Position numbers and translations under genes: made by a program. A model generated the notes under the pieces. It was not told the origin of the DNA. It saw only the letters and a list, made by a program, of their open reading frames with translations, and searched no databases. Below are positions 1 to 8,776 of a stretch of DNA of 34,899 bases, piece by piece. The first letter of the stretch is position 1; each line of letters opens with the position of its first letter. The DNA comes from Oscillospiraceae bacterium (lineage in GTDB: Bacteria; Bacillota; Clostridia; Oscillospirales; Acutalibacteraceae), in assembly GCA_902791335.1 (NCBI GenBank), contig CADAVL010000005.1:1-34899 (forward strand), read 5' to 3'.

Positions 1-42
1 CGGCAAAGCCACGGTTTTTGGCTTTGCCGAAAGGCTTTTTTG
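1..42 (+). terminator. Rho-independent terminator of a gene left of the window
   Basis: A 10-bp stem (CGGCAAAGCC / GGCTTTGCCG) encloses a 9-nt loop and is followed by AAAGGC and a T6 run. It should end a plus-strand transcript that enters from outside the window. The 5' arm and loop closely resemble the hairpin near 3000. Confidence 0.7.
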
Positions 43-327
43 TGTAGGCCGCCTGAAAGGCGGCCGCGGCGGGGCGCCCAATCTTTGCTGTAATTCCTTT
101 TTTCAAAAACGGCACACCGCACAAAAAAATCGGCGAAGCCGCTCAAAAAATCAAGCCGATGAGGGGCGAACCCTATTACAGGTGCTTTTGCCCGTCAGCC
201 GGGTTGGACGAGCGAAAAAAACAAATCGCAGGTTCTCTCGCTTGTCCGTCCTTAATAGCGGTTTCGCCGACAGTTTATCAACGAAAACAAACCGTGTTGC
301 AAAGTCGTTCCGGTTTTTGACCCGTCA
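43..327. other. Intergenic region without a recognised gene
   Basis: No coding region is convincing here. Short hairpins are visible, including GGCCGCC/GGCGGCC around 48-66. On the minus strand, a small CGGC-TTC-GCCG stem followed by T7 lies near 126-145. The stretch 150-250 contains several short complementary blocks (for example CCCG/CGGG) and could be a structured RNA, but it matches no class I recognise. Confidence 0.35.
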
Positions 328-360
328 GTGAAAAAGGGCGGCACGCCGCCCCTTTCACCG
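328..360 (-). terminator. Terminator of the CE2 esterase gene
   Basis: On the minus strand, just past the esterase stop codon, a stem GGGGCGGC-GT-GCCGCCC lies inside GTGAAA...TTTCAC flanks and runs into T5. It is a good intrinsic terminator for the secreted esterase gene. Confidence 0.7.
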
Positions 361-379
361 AAAAAACTTTTCTAAAAAA

Positions 380-2740
380 TTATTTTAGTACATTTTCACG
401 CAGGAATTTCGTCAATACCTTTGTTGCAGCTAAGTGACCCTCCTTGTTCGGATGTCCTCCGTAATGCGGCGCCTTGGAGACCGAGGATACGGTAACGGTT
501 TTCCCGTCTTTGTCCGTGTAGGTATAGTCTTCACCTCTGTCAAAGGGCAGTTCACAGCTGAAGTAACCCTTTTCGGCACCGCCGTGCGCGGTCAGGACTT
601 CCTCAATGACATTTTGATAGCTCTTGTCGCCGGTATACATCATTCCGTACACCCAAACAACCTTGGCATTCGGGTTCTTCTCCTTCACCGTCTTCAAAAG
701 TTCATTCATGGACGCTCTGTATTGCTCGTCAGTGACGCCGGCGGTTCGATCATTCGTGCCGAGATTCACCACCACAATATCCGAGCCCTTGCCAAAATTA
801 TACGGAGTTTTTGAAAGTGTGAGCCGCCATGGATTTTCGTAAGTGTAAATATCTTTGATGCAGCCCCTCGGCGGCGCTGTTGTTAAGGTATATCCGCTGC
901 AACTGAACAGCCGGTAAGGAAGCGAGAGTTCATGCGAAGCCAAAAAGGCGTAGGACCAGGTGGCATCGTGTGCCTTGCTGTTATTGCTTTCATAAACCGA
1001 GCCGACACCGCTGGTGATCGAATCTCCGAGGAATTCAATGCTCGGATTTTCGTTGACCTCAACCGGAAGCAATGTGCCACAAAGCTGAATACGGTCCAAG
1101 TTTGCTTTTCTGCTGCCCACGTCGGTCTGACGTGCCAGCTCAAAGGTGTGATAACCCCTTTTAAGCCCCTTGGCAATCGTAAGATATCCCGTACCGGAAA
1201 GATCCGTCTCCAGTCGTTTGCCGTCCACAAAGGCGGTATATAACACTTCTCCGCCCGATGAATTGACGCGCACTTTTACATCGCCCTCGCAATAGGCTGC
1301 AAACTGCAGGCTCATGCCGGCAAAGTCAAAGGTGACGCCGCCCAACGCATTAATAGATTCACTATAGCGGCCGTTCAAGCGGATATATTGAAGCCTTGTT
1401 GAAATGGGATAATCGGTCGCAGACTTTTTGCAGTCCTCGTTTTTATATTCTTCGGGGTCGCCCAAAAGAACCATTTTTCTCATATTCACAAGATCGGTAA
1501 CGGTGCTGCGGCCGTCGCTGTTTACATCCAAAGCGGCCGAAACGGATTTTTGACCGTTTAAAACCAAGTCAATGCCGGAAATAATATCCGAAACGGTGGT
1601 CTTGCCGTCACCCGTAAGGTCGCCCTTTACCGCAACGGTTTTTACGGTATCACCGCTTATAAGGGTCATTCCGGTGGTGACCGGCGTTCCGCCCGAAACG
1701 GCGCTTCCGTCCTTTGTTACACGTGCTGACGGTGCGTCGTGAAAGAGCATTCTGGCCGCGGCCGCCGGCATACCTTTCGGCAGCACCACCGTGCCGTCCG
1801 CCGCTTCGTATTGCCCCACGGTTTCGGGGTTGTCATAGGGCTCAAAGCGCGCCGTGTCCACAATACCCAAACGAAGATTATCTACCCAAGCCACAAAATT
1901 CTTGCTTGAGCAGATCTGGAATAGTCCGTCGGCCACATAGGAATAGCCCATGCCCGTCTGCTCATCGGTTTTGAATACCTGTTCATAATGAACCCAACCG
2001 GCGGTGTTTCGATCATCGGCGGCAAAGCGCTCGGCAGGGGATTCATCCAAATAAAGGGATTTGTGCGCCGCGACACGAAAAACGTCGCTGTCAACATTTC
2101 CGGGGTCTTTGATGAAATAATCAAAGCTTAATCTATATGTGGTGTTCGGCTTGTAATGCGTGCTTTCATAAAGATCGGTGTCGCCGTTATACCATATTTT
2201 TGTGATCGCCCAATCGCGATCGGGATGGTAGCTCATAAAGGTGTTGCCGTCCTCGGTTTCCAGCGACATATACTGAGCCGTTCGCGGCGTGTACTTCCCG
2301 TTTTCAAAGGTAATATCCCATATAAGTCCGGTGGAAAAGACCGCGGTAAGCTTTTCGCCTTTTTTAAAGGTATATTTTATTGTGACCTTCTTGGAAATTT
2401 CCTCACCGTTTGCGTTTTCCCAGTGCGAAAAAGCATAGTCCTCGTCCTGCGGCGCGGCTTTCAAAATGGTTTCCTGTCCCACCGTAATTTTGCCGTTCGG
2501 TGCTGTGACCTTGCCGTATTCGCCGGTTAGATGCGTAAAATCGTCGGCCAAAAGCTTTGTTTCCACAAATTCGGAAACATTTGACTGCGCCGGCTGAGCA
2601 TTCGGATTGTCAAGATCGTCGTTCACCGTGCCGTAATGGTCGCCAAAACCGCCGGCGGCGCTGACGTTTGAAAAGCCACCGAGGCACACTGCAAAAAGCA
2701 GGGCTACACTTAAAACACGAAGAACCCATCGTTTTTTCAT
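380..2740 (-). CDS. Secreted SGNH/CE2-type carbohydrate esterase with internal dockerin
   Basis: 786 aa from the ATG preceded by AAAGGAG; an upstream in-frame ATG would add 17 residues but lacks this spacing. Residues 1-30 form a signal peptide (basic start, hydrophobic core, VSAAG). Residues 75-136 resemble an InlB-type repeat. Residues 138-298 look like a carbohydrate-binding beta-sandwich. Residues 371-430 are a type I dockerin with two calcium-loop repeats (DLTGDGKTTVSD and DVNSDGRSTVTD). The C-terminal part is a CE2-like N-terminal beta domain followed by an SGNH hydrolase: GDSITSG with Ser574, GTND at 661-664, and a HPN...GH block with likely catalytic His763. The family deacetylates plant polysaccharides such as xylan. 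The dockerin would tether it to a cohesin scaffold. A dockerin in mid-protein is less usual than a C-terminal one. The exact substrate is inferred. Confidence 0.85.
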   Translation of the reverse strand: MKKRWVLRVLSVALLFAVCLGGFSNVSAAGGFGDHYGTVNDDLDNPNAQPAQSNVSEFVETKLLADDFTHLTGEYGKVTAPNGKITVGQETILKAAPQDEDYAFSHWENANGEEISKKVTIKYTFKKGEKLTAVFSTGLIWDITFENGKYTPRTAQYMSLETEDGNTFMSYHPDRDWAITKIWYNGDTDLYESTHYKPNTTYRLSFDYFIKDPGNVDSDVFRVAAHKSLYLDESPAERFAADDRNTAGWVHYEQVFKTDEQTGMGYSYVADGLFQICSSKNFVAWVDNLRLGIVDTARFEPYDNPETVGQYEAADGTVVLPKGMPAAAARMLFHDAPSARVTKDGSAVSGGTPVTTGMTLISGDTVKTVAVKGDLTGDGKTTVSDIISGIDLVLNGQKSVSAALDVNSDGRSTVTDLVNMRKMVLLGDPEEYKNEDCKKSATDYPISTRLQYIRLNGRYSESINALGGVTFDFAGMSLQFAAYCEGDVKVRVNSSGGEVLYTAFVDGKRLETDLSGTGYLTIAKGLKRGYHTFELARQTDVGSRKANLDRIQLCGTLLPVEVNENPSIEFLGDSITSGVGSVYESNNSKAHDATWSYAFLASHELSLPYRLFSCSGYTLTTAPPRGCIKDIYTYENPWRLTLSKTPYNFGKGSDIVVVNLGTNDRTAGVTDEQYRASMNELLKTVKEKNPNAKVVWVYGMMYTGDKSYQNVIEEVLTAHGGAEKGYFSCELPFDRGEDYTYTDKDGKTVTVSSVSKAPHYGGHPNKEGHLAATKVLTKFLRENVLK

Positions 2741-2813
2741 TTGCGGTCGCTCCTTTGTTTTAATAGATGATCGTTTTAAGAAGGATTGCACTTTTCATAA
2801 TGATCGCAGTTTT

Positions 2814-2843
2814 ATTGTAGCACAACAGGAAATTGTCGCGCAA
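2814..2843 (-). promoter_or_regulatory. Putative promoter of the CE2 esterase gene
   Basis: On the minus strand TTGCGC and TACAAT are separated by 18 bp, about 75 bp before the esterase start codon. The -10 box is good and the -35 box is only partly consensus. Confidence 0.5.
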
Positions 2844-2993
2844 TGGGCACAAATCGGAAATTTTAAAAAATATCGCCCCTAAAAAAAGCTTTCCTACGGC
2901 GAAATTATTTTGTTTTTCACTTTATAAACCACCGCGCGACCAAAGCACCTTAAAAACCGGGGCGCTCTGCCTCCCGGCATTCGCGCAAAAAGA

Positions 2994-3047
2994 AAAAACC
3001 TTGCGGCAAAGCCACGTTTTTGGGGGATTTGTCGCAAGGCTTTTTTG
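2994..3047. terminator. Bidirectional terminator hairpin
   Basis: A stem CCTTGCGGCAAA / TTTGTCGCAAGG is flanked by A6 on the left and T6 on the right, so it can terminate in both directions. On the minus strand it stops read-through from rarA before the esterase gene. Its 5' arm and loop resemble the hairpin at 1-42. Confidence 0.7.
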
Positions 3048-3064
3048 TATGAGCGAACAATAAG

Positions 3065-3099
3065 GCCGCCGTCCTCGGCGGTTTCGGCAGGACGGCGGC
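3065..3099. repeat. Perfect inverted repeat, 11-bp arms
   Basis: GCCGCCGTCCT and its exact reverse complement AGGACGGCGGC are separated by 13 nt. No T run follows, so it is not a typical terminator. It sits next to the cloverleaf element at 3145-3316 and may be part of the same structured stretch. Confidence 0.6.
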
Positions 3100-3144
3100 G
3101 AAATTTTAACTCACAAAATTTTTTGGGTTTTTAGAATTTGATCT

Positions 3145-3316
3145 TTCACGGTTTTTCGGCTGGCGGCAGGGTTCGTGCTCGCGCGCATTGAAAATTTTTT
3201 CAATGCTCCCCGCGATACGGCGCGGCAAAACTCTTTTGCCGCGCCGTATCGCGGGGCTTGCCGCCTGCGGCGGCCGCGCGGGCGCGGACCCTGCCGCCAA
3301 CCGAAAAATCCGTGAA
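3145..3316. repeat. Cloverleaf palindromic element A
   Basis: The outer arms pair over about 40 positions with a few mismatches (TTCACGG at 3145-3151 with CCGTGAA at 3310-3316, and TGGCGGCAGGGT with ACCCTGCCGCCA inside). Between them are three hairpins. The first is at 3186-3205 (CATTGAAAA/TTTTCAATG). The second, at 3208-3256, is a perfect 23-bp stem with a 3-nt loop. The third is at 3260-3274 (GCCGCC-TGC-GGCGGC). It lies downstream of rarA and is non-coding by appearance. It shares its shape with elements B to G. Confidence 0.8.
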
Positions 3317-3471
3317 GACCGCAAACCGGATTTTTTACAAAGGCAACTTACAAAATGCGTGTTTGCCTACCGCCGCCGTTTTTTGAGATTCTTTTTCAAA
3401 AGATTGCGGCGGTAACTTTTTTAAAAAGTCCGCCTTTTGCGGCAGATTTTCCAAAGCCGCTTCATGAAACA

Positions 3472-4749
3472 TTAAAGCCCGTGCTTTTTCTTTACGCCGT
3501 CCCAGTACGCGCGGAAGGTCTGTTCGTTTTTATTGTCGCCGTAGGTGTAATAAGAAACATCTTTCAAGGTTTCCGGCAAATAGTTCTGCTTCACAAAATG
3601 GTCGGGATAAAGGTGCGGATAAATATAATGCTGCCCCTTCACAGCGGCGTCGGCACCGTCAAAGTGCTTGTTTTGCAGATTGCGCGGCACGGGGCCGGTC
3701 TTGCCGGCCTTAATATCCGCCATAGCGTCATTAATGCCGTTATAAGCCGAATTGGATTTCGGGCAGGTTGCCACCAAAACCACCGCGTCAGCCAGCGGAA
3801 TGCGCGCCTCCGGCAGACCCACCTTCTCAGCTATCTCCACCGCCGCGTTCACAATGGGCAAAATTTGCGGATAGGCAAGCCCCACGTCCTCGGCGGCGCA
3901 GACCATCAGCCGCCGACAGGCGGAGGGCAGATCGCCGGCTTCCAAAAGCCGTGCCAAATAGTGCAGCGCCGCGTCGGGATCAGAGCCGCGCATGGACTTT
4001 TGATAAGCCGAAACAATGTCGTAGTGATCGTCGCCCTCGCGGTCGTAGCGCATGGCACTGCGCTGAGATAATTCCTTGGCAATTTCGGTCGTTACACACA
4101 AAACGCCTTTTTTATCGGGCTCGGCCGTCAAAACGCACAGCTCCACGGCATTAATGGCCTTTCGCACGTCGCCGCCGCTGCCCTCGGCAATCACTTTGGC
4201 CGCGTCATCGGGGATACTGATCTTTTTTTGCAGCTCGTCCTCCAAAATTCTTGCGGCACGCTGCACCGCCGGTACAATGCTTTTCGGCTCGACCTGCTTG
4301 AATTCAAATACGGTGGATCGGCTTAAAATGGCGTTGTACACATAAAAATAAGGATTCTCGGTGGTGGAGGCGATCAGCGTGATCGCACCCGACTCAATAA
4401 ATTCCAAAAGAATTTGCTGCTGCTTTTTATTGAAATACTGAATTTCGTCGAGATAAAGCAAAATGCCGTTCATGCCCACCATAGTGCCGATCTCGGAAAC
4501 CACGTCTTTAATATCGGCCGTGGTGGCGGTGGTGGCGTTGAGTTTATGCAAACGCATACCGCTTTTTTCGGCAATGATCCGCGCCACCGTGGTCTTGCCC
4601 ACACCGGACGGGCCGTAAAAGATCATGTTAGGGATCTTGCCCGATTCAATAATACTTCTTAACGCGCGGCCCTTTTGGAGCAGATGCTCCTGCCCCACGA
4701 CCTCGCTGATATCCGTGGGGCGTATTCTGTCTGCAAGAGGGGTATTCAT
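3472..4749 (-). CDS. rarA: Replication-associated recombination protein A, AAA+ ATPase
   Basis: 425 aa, starting at an ATG eight bases after GGAGG; an upstream in-frame start would add 34 residues without a ribosome site. The protein belongs to the RarA/MgsA/WRNIP1 clamp-loader-like AAA+ family, which acts at stalled replication forks with SSB. Walker A is GPSGVGKT at 46-53. Walker B is LLYLDEIQ around 97-104, where many family members have DEIH, and it is followed by FNKKQQ. A Sensor-1 region with ASTTENP and the conserved MRGSDPDAALHYLARLLEAG segment complete the family signature. Length is normal. It is divergent from the flippase gene, with an apparent promoter of its own. Confidence 0.95.
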   Translation of the reverse strand: MNTPLADRIRPTDISEVVGQEHLLQKGRALRSIIESGKIPNMIFYGPSGVGKTTVARIIAEKSGMRLHKLNATTATTADIKDVVSEIGTMVGMNGILLYLDEIQYFNKKQQQILLEFIESGAITLIASTTENPYFYVYNAILSRSTVFEFKQVEPKSIVPAVQRAARILEDELQKKISIPDDAAKVIAEGSGGDVRKAINAVELCVLTAEPDKKGVLCVTTEIAKELSQRSAMRYDREGDDHYDIVSAYQKSMRGSDPDAALHYLARLLEAGDLPSACRRLMVCAAEDVGLAYPQILPIVNAAVEIAEKVGLPEARIPLADAVVLVATCPKSNSAYNGINDAMADIKAGKTGPVPRNLQNKHFDGADAAVKGQHYIYPHLYPDHFVKQNYLPETLKDVSYYTYGDNKNEQTFRAYWDGVKKKHGL

Positions 4750-4822
4750 AAATTGACCTCCGAAAGATAAACGGCGCCACGAAAGAAAAAGCTCCGGCGT
4801 CGGTTTCATCGTTTTCACATCT

Positions 4823-4851
4823 ATTATACTATACTCTTTCTTTCGGTACAA
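4823..4851 (-). promoter_or_regulatory. rarA promoter
   Basis: On the minus strand TTGTAC and a consensus TATAAT are separated by exactly 17 bp, ending about 75 bp before the rarA start. Confidence 0.7.
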
Positions 4852-4859
4852 GGAATAAA

Positions 4860-4888
4860 TTGTCCGAAAAAACTATATTTATTATTAT
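4860..4888 (+). promoter_or_regulatory. Putative promoter of the flippase/GH18 operon
   Basis: TTGTCC and TATTAT are separated by 17 bp on the plus strand, about 100 bp before the flippase start. A short hairpin (GACGC-TGG-GCGTC followed by TTTTCCTTTT) lies in the leader and might attenuate transcription; this is uncertain. Confidence 0.45.
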
Positions 4889-4990
4889 CCGCCGACGCTG
4901 GGCGTCTTTTCCTTTTCGGAATTTTAGCGTTGGCCGAAAAAACGCCGACGGATAACAAAAAATTTTGAATTATAAAAAAGGGGGGCTTGC

Positions 4991-6484
4991 ATGAAACACA
5001 AAGCGTTTATTAAAAACGCCGTGATTCTCACGGTGACTTCGCTGATATTAAGAACCGTGGGCATTTTCTTCAGAATCTGGATGTCCAACACCATCGGCGC
5101 AGAGGGCATTGGCCTTTATCAGCTGATCTTCTCGGTTTATGTGCTGGCCTCCACCTTTGCCACCACCGGTATTACCACCGCGGTAACACGCATGGTGTCC
5201 GAGCTGCCCACCCCCGGCAGCGCCGCCAAAAAAATACTTTTAAGAGCCGTTTTATTATCGCTTATCATCGCTTTCGTTACCCTTGTCACGCTGTTTTTCT
5301 CAGCCGATTTTATTGCGCGGCGGCTCTTGTGCGACGAGCGCGCGACCCTCTCCATTCAGATTTTGGGCTTTTCGCTGCCGTTTATGGGGGTTTCCTCCTG
5401 CCTGCGGGGCTACTTTATTGCCGTTCGCAACACGGCTTCCCCCTCCGTGGGTCAGCTGTTTGAACAGCTTATAAGAATGGTGCTGATCGTCTTTTTGGTC
5501 AGCCGCTATGCGGCACTGGGACTTGCGGCGACCTCGGCCGCCGTATTGGCCGGTGATACCGCGGCGGAAGCGTTCGGCTGCATACTTTTATATATCCTTT
5601 ATAAGCTTGAGCGGCGAAAATATAAACGAACACCGAAAACGCCCTATCCGGTTACAAGAAAGCTTTTGCACATTGCCGTGCCGATCACGGCCGGACGGTA
5701 TATCCACACCATTCTTCGCACCTGCGAAAATCTCCTGGTTCCGGCAAGGCTTTCGCTTTTTACCTCGGCCAAAAGTCACGCGCTGGAGCAGTTTGGGCGC
5801 TTAAAGGGCATGGCCATGCCGATTCTATTCTTTCCGGCTTCGTTTTTAACCGCCTTTTCCACCCTGATGATTCCCGAAATCAGCGAATCGCTCGCCTGCG
5901 GCAAGGTGGGGCGCGTGCGTGTCGCTACGCAAAAATCCATTGGGATTACCGTGCTGATCTCCACCCTGCTCGGCGGTATTTTTCTTCTATGCGGTGAAGA
6001 TCTTTCCGAGGTTTTATATCACGAGCGCGAAACGGGCTTTTTGATCAAGGCGTTGGCGCCGCTGGTGCCGCTGATGTATCTTGAAAGCGTTTGCGACGGC
6101 ATTTTAAAGGGCCTGGATCAGCAGGGGTATTCCTTTGCTTACGGCGTGGTTGATTCGGTTTCAAGAATTGTGCTCATTTGGTTTTTGGTGCCGGGCTACG
6201 GCATGAAAGGCTTTTTGCTGATCATGGTCTACAGCAACCTTTTGACCTCGCTTTTAAATGTGCGGCGGCTTTTAAAGGTGACCGAAACGCCGATCAAAAT
6301 AAAAAGCTGGGTGCTGATTCCGCTAATTTCGGCTGCGTCCGGCGTGACGGCCGGATACTTTTGTATGCGCGCGTTTGACGGCGCGCTGCTGCGGCTCGCG
6401 GTCGGCAGCGGCGTTACGGCGGCGGTCTATATCGCTTTCATGCTGTTATTGGGCGAGCTGGCGGTTTTTAACGATCTTTATTAA
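4991..6484 (+). CDS. spoVB: SpoVB-like lipid/polysaccharide flippase (MOP superfamily)
   Basis: 497 aa, with a GGGGGG-type ribosome site just before the ATG. The sequence is almost entirely hydrophobic segments consistent with 12-14 transmembrane helices. The N-terminal pattern (LILRTVGIFFRIWMSNTIGAEGIGLYQLIFSVY) and the central LRGYFIA...SVGQLFEQLIRM segment are typical of the SpoVB/MurJ-like branch of the MOP exporter superfamily. These proteins flip lipid-linked cell-envelope precursors; SpoVB is needed for spore cortex in Bacillus. The GH18-LysM gene starts 45 bp downstream on the same strand, which fits a spore-envelope pair. It could instead serve vegetative wall or polysaccharide export, as several paralogues exist in Clostridia. 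Confidence 0.85.
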   Translation: MKHKAFIKNAVILTVTSLILRTVGIFFRIWMSNTIGAEGIGLYQLIFSVYVLASTFATTGITTAVTRMVSELPTPGSAAKKILLRAVLLSLIIAFVTLVTLFFSADFIARRLLCDERATLSIQILGFSLPFMGVSSCLRGYFIAVRNTASPSVGQLFEQLIRMVLIVFLVSRYAALGLAATSAAVLAGDTAAEAFGCILLYILYKLERRKYKRTPKTPYPVTRKLLHIAVPITAGRYIHTILRTCENLLVPARLSLFTSAKSHALEQFGRLKGMAMPILFFPASFLTAFSTLMIPEISESLACGKVGRVRVATQKSIGITVLISTLLGGIFLLCGEDLSEVLYHERETGFLIKALAPLVPLMYLESVCDGILKGLDQQGYSFAYGVVDSVSRIVLIWFLVPGYGMKGFLLIMVYSNLLTSLLNVRRLLKVTETPIKIKSWVLIPLISAASGVTAGYFCMRAFDGALLRLAVGSGVTAAVYIAFMLLLGELAVFNDLY

Positions 6485-6529
6485 AACTGTGCTTGCTAAA
6501 AAATTTTACATAGATAGGAGCTTCCACGT

Positions 6530-7810
6530 ATGATTATTTACACCGTAAAAAAAGGCGACACCATTATGCGGATTGCGAGGAAATACAACGCCTCGCCGGC
6601 AAAGCTTTTGGAGATCAACAATCTTTCGGAAAACGACCGTCTGCCGGTGGGGGCGGCGCTGGTAATTCCAACCGAGAACGGCGCGCACGTTGTGCGGCGC
6701 GGCGACTCGCTTTACTCCATTGCCATGCACCACGGAACAACGGTTGACGAGCTTTTAAAGCTCAACCCCACCATAAAGCCGCCGTACACCATTTATCCGG
6801 GGCAATACATTGTAATTCCCGGCGACGCAAAGCTCGGCTCAATTGATGTCAACGGCTACTGCTATCCCTCGATCTCCGATGAAACGCTCAATAAGACCCT
6901 GCCGTACCTAACCTATCTTTCGGTTTTCAGCTATAATATCCGACCGGACGGCTCTTTTACGGAAATTTCAAACGACGATCGGATTATCGGCGCGGCAAGG
7001 GCGCAGAACGTGGCGCCTTTAATGGTGATCACCAACCTGAATTCCGACGATTCCTTTGATTCTCAGCTGGCGCTGCGGTTTTTAAGAAACGACGTGGCAC
7101 AGCAGAAATTTATTGACATGATTCCCGCCTATCTCAAAAGAAAGGGTTATATGGGCGTGAATTTGGACTTTGAATATGTTTACGATCAAAATATGGACGA
7201 CTACAGTCTGTTTATGAAAAACCTCGGGGAACGGCTTTCGGCCGAGGGGTTGCTTTTAACCACGGCTTTGGCTCCGAAAACCTCGGATAATCAGCAGGGT
7301 GTCCTTTACGAGGGACACGACTACCGCGCGCTTGGGCAGGTGTGCGACTGGATTATGCTGATGACCTACGACTGGGGCTATGTGGCAGGGCCGCCCATGG
7401 CGGTGTCGCCCTATAATGAGGTAGATCGCGTGCTGCGCTACGCCGTAAAGGTGATACCGCCCGAAAAGCTGCTGCTTGGGATGCCGAACTACGCCTACGA
7501 CTGGACGCTGCCTTATCAGCCGGGTACGCGCGCAAAATACTACAATTTAAACGCTGTTTTAAAGCTGGCCGCCGACACGGGCGCGGAAATTGAATTTAAC
7601 GATTCGGCCAAAGCGCCGTTTTTTACCTACCGCGACGCTTCGGGCAAGGATCACATTGTGTGGTTCGACGACGCAAGAAGCTATCGGGAGAGAATGCGCC
7701 TTGTCAACGAATACGGTCTTGGCGGTGTCGGGTTCTGGACGATCAACTCCTTCTTTGCGCCGGGGTGGTATGTGCTGTCGTCGCTTTACGATATCAACAA
7801 GGTTTTTTAA
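6530..7810 (+). CDS. LysM-GH18 glycosidase, spore cortex/peptidoglycan type (SleL/YaaH-like)
   Basis: 426 aa with an ATAGGAG ribosome site. Two LysM peptidoglycan-binding modules lie at about 2-47 and 52-97 (both open with the YTVKKGDT / HVVRRGDS pattern), followed by a GH18 barrel from about 105 to the end. The catalytic strand is GVNLDFEYV with Glu215 as the likely acid/base. WIMLMTYDW and GGVGFWTINS are further GH18 strand motifs. There is no signal peptide, as in Bacillus SleL/YaaH, which act on spore cortex muropeptides as N-acetylglucosaminidases. Its position behind a spoVB-like flippase supports a spore or wall role. Exact bond specificity cannot be read from the sequence. Confidence 0.9.
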   Translation: MIIYTVKKGDTIMRIARKYNASPAKLLEINNLSENDRLPVGAALVIPTENGAHVVRRGDSLYSIAMHHGTTVDELLKLNPTIKPPYTIYPGQYIVIPGDAKLGSIDVNGYCYPSISDETLNKTLPYLTYLSVFSYNIRPDGSFTEISNDDRIIGAARAQNVAPLMVITNLNSDDSFDSQLALRFLRNDVAQQKFIDMIPAYLKRKGYMGVNLDFEYVYDQNMDDYSLFMKNLGERLSAEGLLLTTALAPKTSDNQQGVLYEGHDYRALGQVCDWIMLMTYDWGYVAGPPMAVSPYNEVDRVLRYAVKVIPPEKLLLGMPNYAYDWTLPYQPGTRAKYYNLNAVLKLAADTGAEIEFNDSAKAPFFTYRDASGKDHIVWFDDARSYRERMRLVNEYGLGGVGFWTINSFFAPGWYVLSSLYDINKVF

Positions 7811-7997
7811 GGTCGTTTCAGCATCTGTTTTTGCGGCTTTGGATAATATTTCGGTTTTTTGCGGCTTTGCACGATTTGTTCGCTGAATTTAAAGGGCAGT
7901 CTTTTTTGCAAAGGCCAATTCTTTAAAAACGGGGGTTCGGAATACGAAACCGCCGAAGAAAGCCGCAAAAAGGGCGGCCGGTTTCAAAAAAAAGAGG
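7811..7997. other. Intergenic stretch after the GH18 gene
   Basis: No gene is supported. Overlapping open frames on both strands have biased composition and run into the cloverleaf at 7998. No clear intrinsic terminator was found directly after the GH18 stop. Confidence 0.4.
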
Positions 7998-8224
7998 GGG
8001 ACGCCCCCGAAAAGACTGCGGAAAAAGGCAGAGAATCTCCGCGCGCCGCGTCGCCGAACGGCGACCGGCCGCAGGTGAGGAGCAAAACAAAATCTTGTTT
8101 TGCCCTTCACCCTGCGGCCGCGACACAAAAGCAAGGCCCAAAAGGCACCGCCATTTGAGCCTTGCTTTTGTGTCGGCGGCGCGCGGGAGCCCCTGCCTTT
8201 CTTCATAAACTGCGCGGGCGTCCC
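7998..8224. repeat. Cloverleaf palindromic element B
   Basis: The outer arms pair discontinuously: GGGACGCCC (7998-8006) with GGGCGTCCC (8216-8224), AAAGGCAG with CTGCCTTT, and CTCCGCGCGCCGC with GCGGCGCGCGGGAG. Three hairpins sit inside. They are 8050-8065 (GTCGCC-GAAC-GGCGAC), 8066-8120 (a long stem starting CGGCCGCAGG and ending CCTGCGGCCG), and 8121-8175 (CGACACAAAAGCAAGGC with its reverse complement). It lies between two convergent genes. Confidence 0.8.
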
Positions 8225-8354
8225 AAACCGCATTGCCGACTTTTGCAGCTTGGCATCGCTTTTAACTACCCACTTTTACACGGCTTAACATCTTTTAAAC
8301 CGGCCGGCCTTCTTTGTCCGCTTTTTCCGCTTTGAAAAACAAACGAAAAAAACG

Positions 8355-8735
8355 TCAGTCTAAAACAACCATCTTTTTCTTCTGCCTTTTTGCATAATCC
8401 AGCGCGACCTTCGCCCCACTGCGGCGGTACTGCGGCTCGTTGTCTATATCGTAGTAAAACACGCAATATCTGCTGTTGTCTATCATTTTAAAATAGCGCT
8501 CGGTATATTTCGAACCGCTCGTGCAAAAAATTCTTTTCAGATGCGGATATTTTTTCACCATCTCCGATAATACATCGTTGCACAGTCGGTCAAATTCGTT
8601 CTTTCCGCCCACCAGAAAGGTTCCAACCTTTCTGTCCACGATCAGCTCCTCAATGACCGCACACAGCTGCGGCCTTAATTCCTTTTTGGATCGCACGCAC
8701 CCCTGCCCGATCAAGCAAGCAGTATAAACTTCCAC
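8355..8735 (-). CDS. Small SLOG-like nucleotide-binding-fold protein
   Basis: 126 aa. The start is a GTG seven bases after AAAGGAGG; the overlapping ATG two bases away is out of frame and stops quickly. The sequence has a Rossmann-type pattern seen in short Firmicutes SLOG (DprA/YpsA-like) proteins: LVGGKNEFDRLCNDVLSEMVKKYPHLKRIFC near residues 41-71, then VFYYDIDNEPQYRRSGAKVALDYAKRQKKKMVVL at the C terminus. SLOG domains bind nucleotides or nucleotide-derived ligands. No catalytic motif is obvious and the function is unknown. It is divergent from a ribbon-helix-helix protein across a 109-bp AT-rich spacer, so the two may be co-regulated. Confidence 0.7.
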   Translation of the reverse strand: MEVYTACLIGQGCVRSKKELRPQLCAVIEELIVDRKVGTFLVGGKNEFDRLCNDVLSEMVKKYPHLKRIFCTSGSKYTERYFKMIDNSRYCVFYYDIDNEPQYRRSGAKVALDYAKRQKKKMVVLD

Positions 8736-8759
8736 ATTATTTCCTCCTTTAAATATTGT

Positions 8760-8776
8760 AGATATACCATATATCT
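8760..8776. promoter_or_regulatory. Palindromic operator candidate between divergent genes
   Basis: AGATATA and TATATCT form perfect 7-bp arms around a 3-nt centre. The palindrome lies just upstream of the SLOG-like ribosome site and within the AT-rich divergent spacer. The neighbouring ribbon-helix-helix protein is a plausible ligand, because that fold binds short inverted repeats. This is inference. Confidence 0.4.

Noticed and set aside
150-250. Known structured RNA (riboswitch or SRP-like) left of the esterase
   Set aside because: Short complementary blocks exist, but no conserved motif of a class I know could be matched.
3355-4071. 238-codon open frame antisense to rarA
   Set aside because: It is a shadow of the well-supported rarA gene and has no recognisable protein features.
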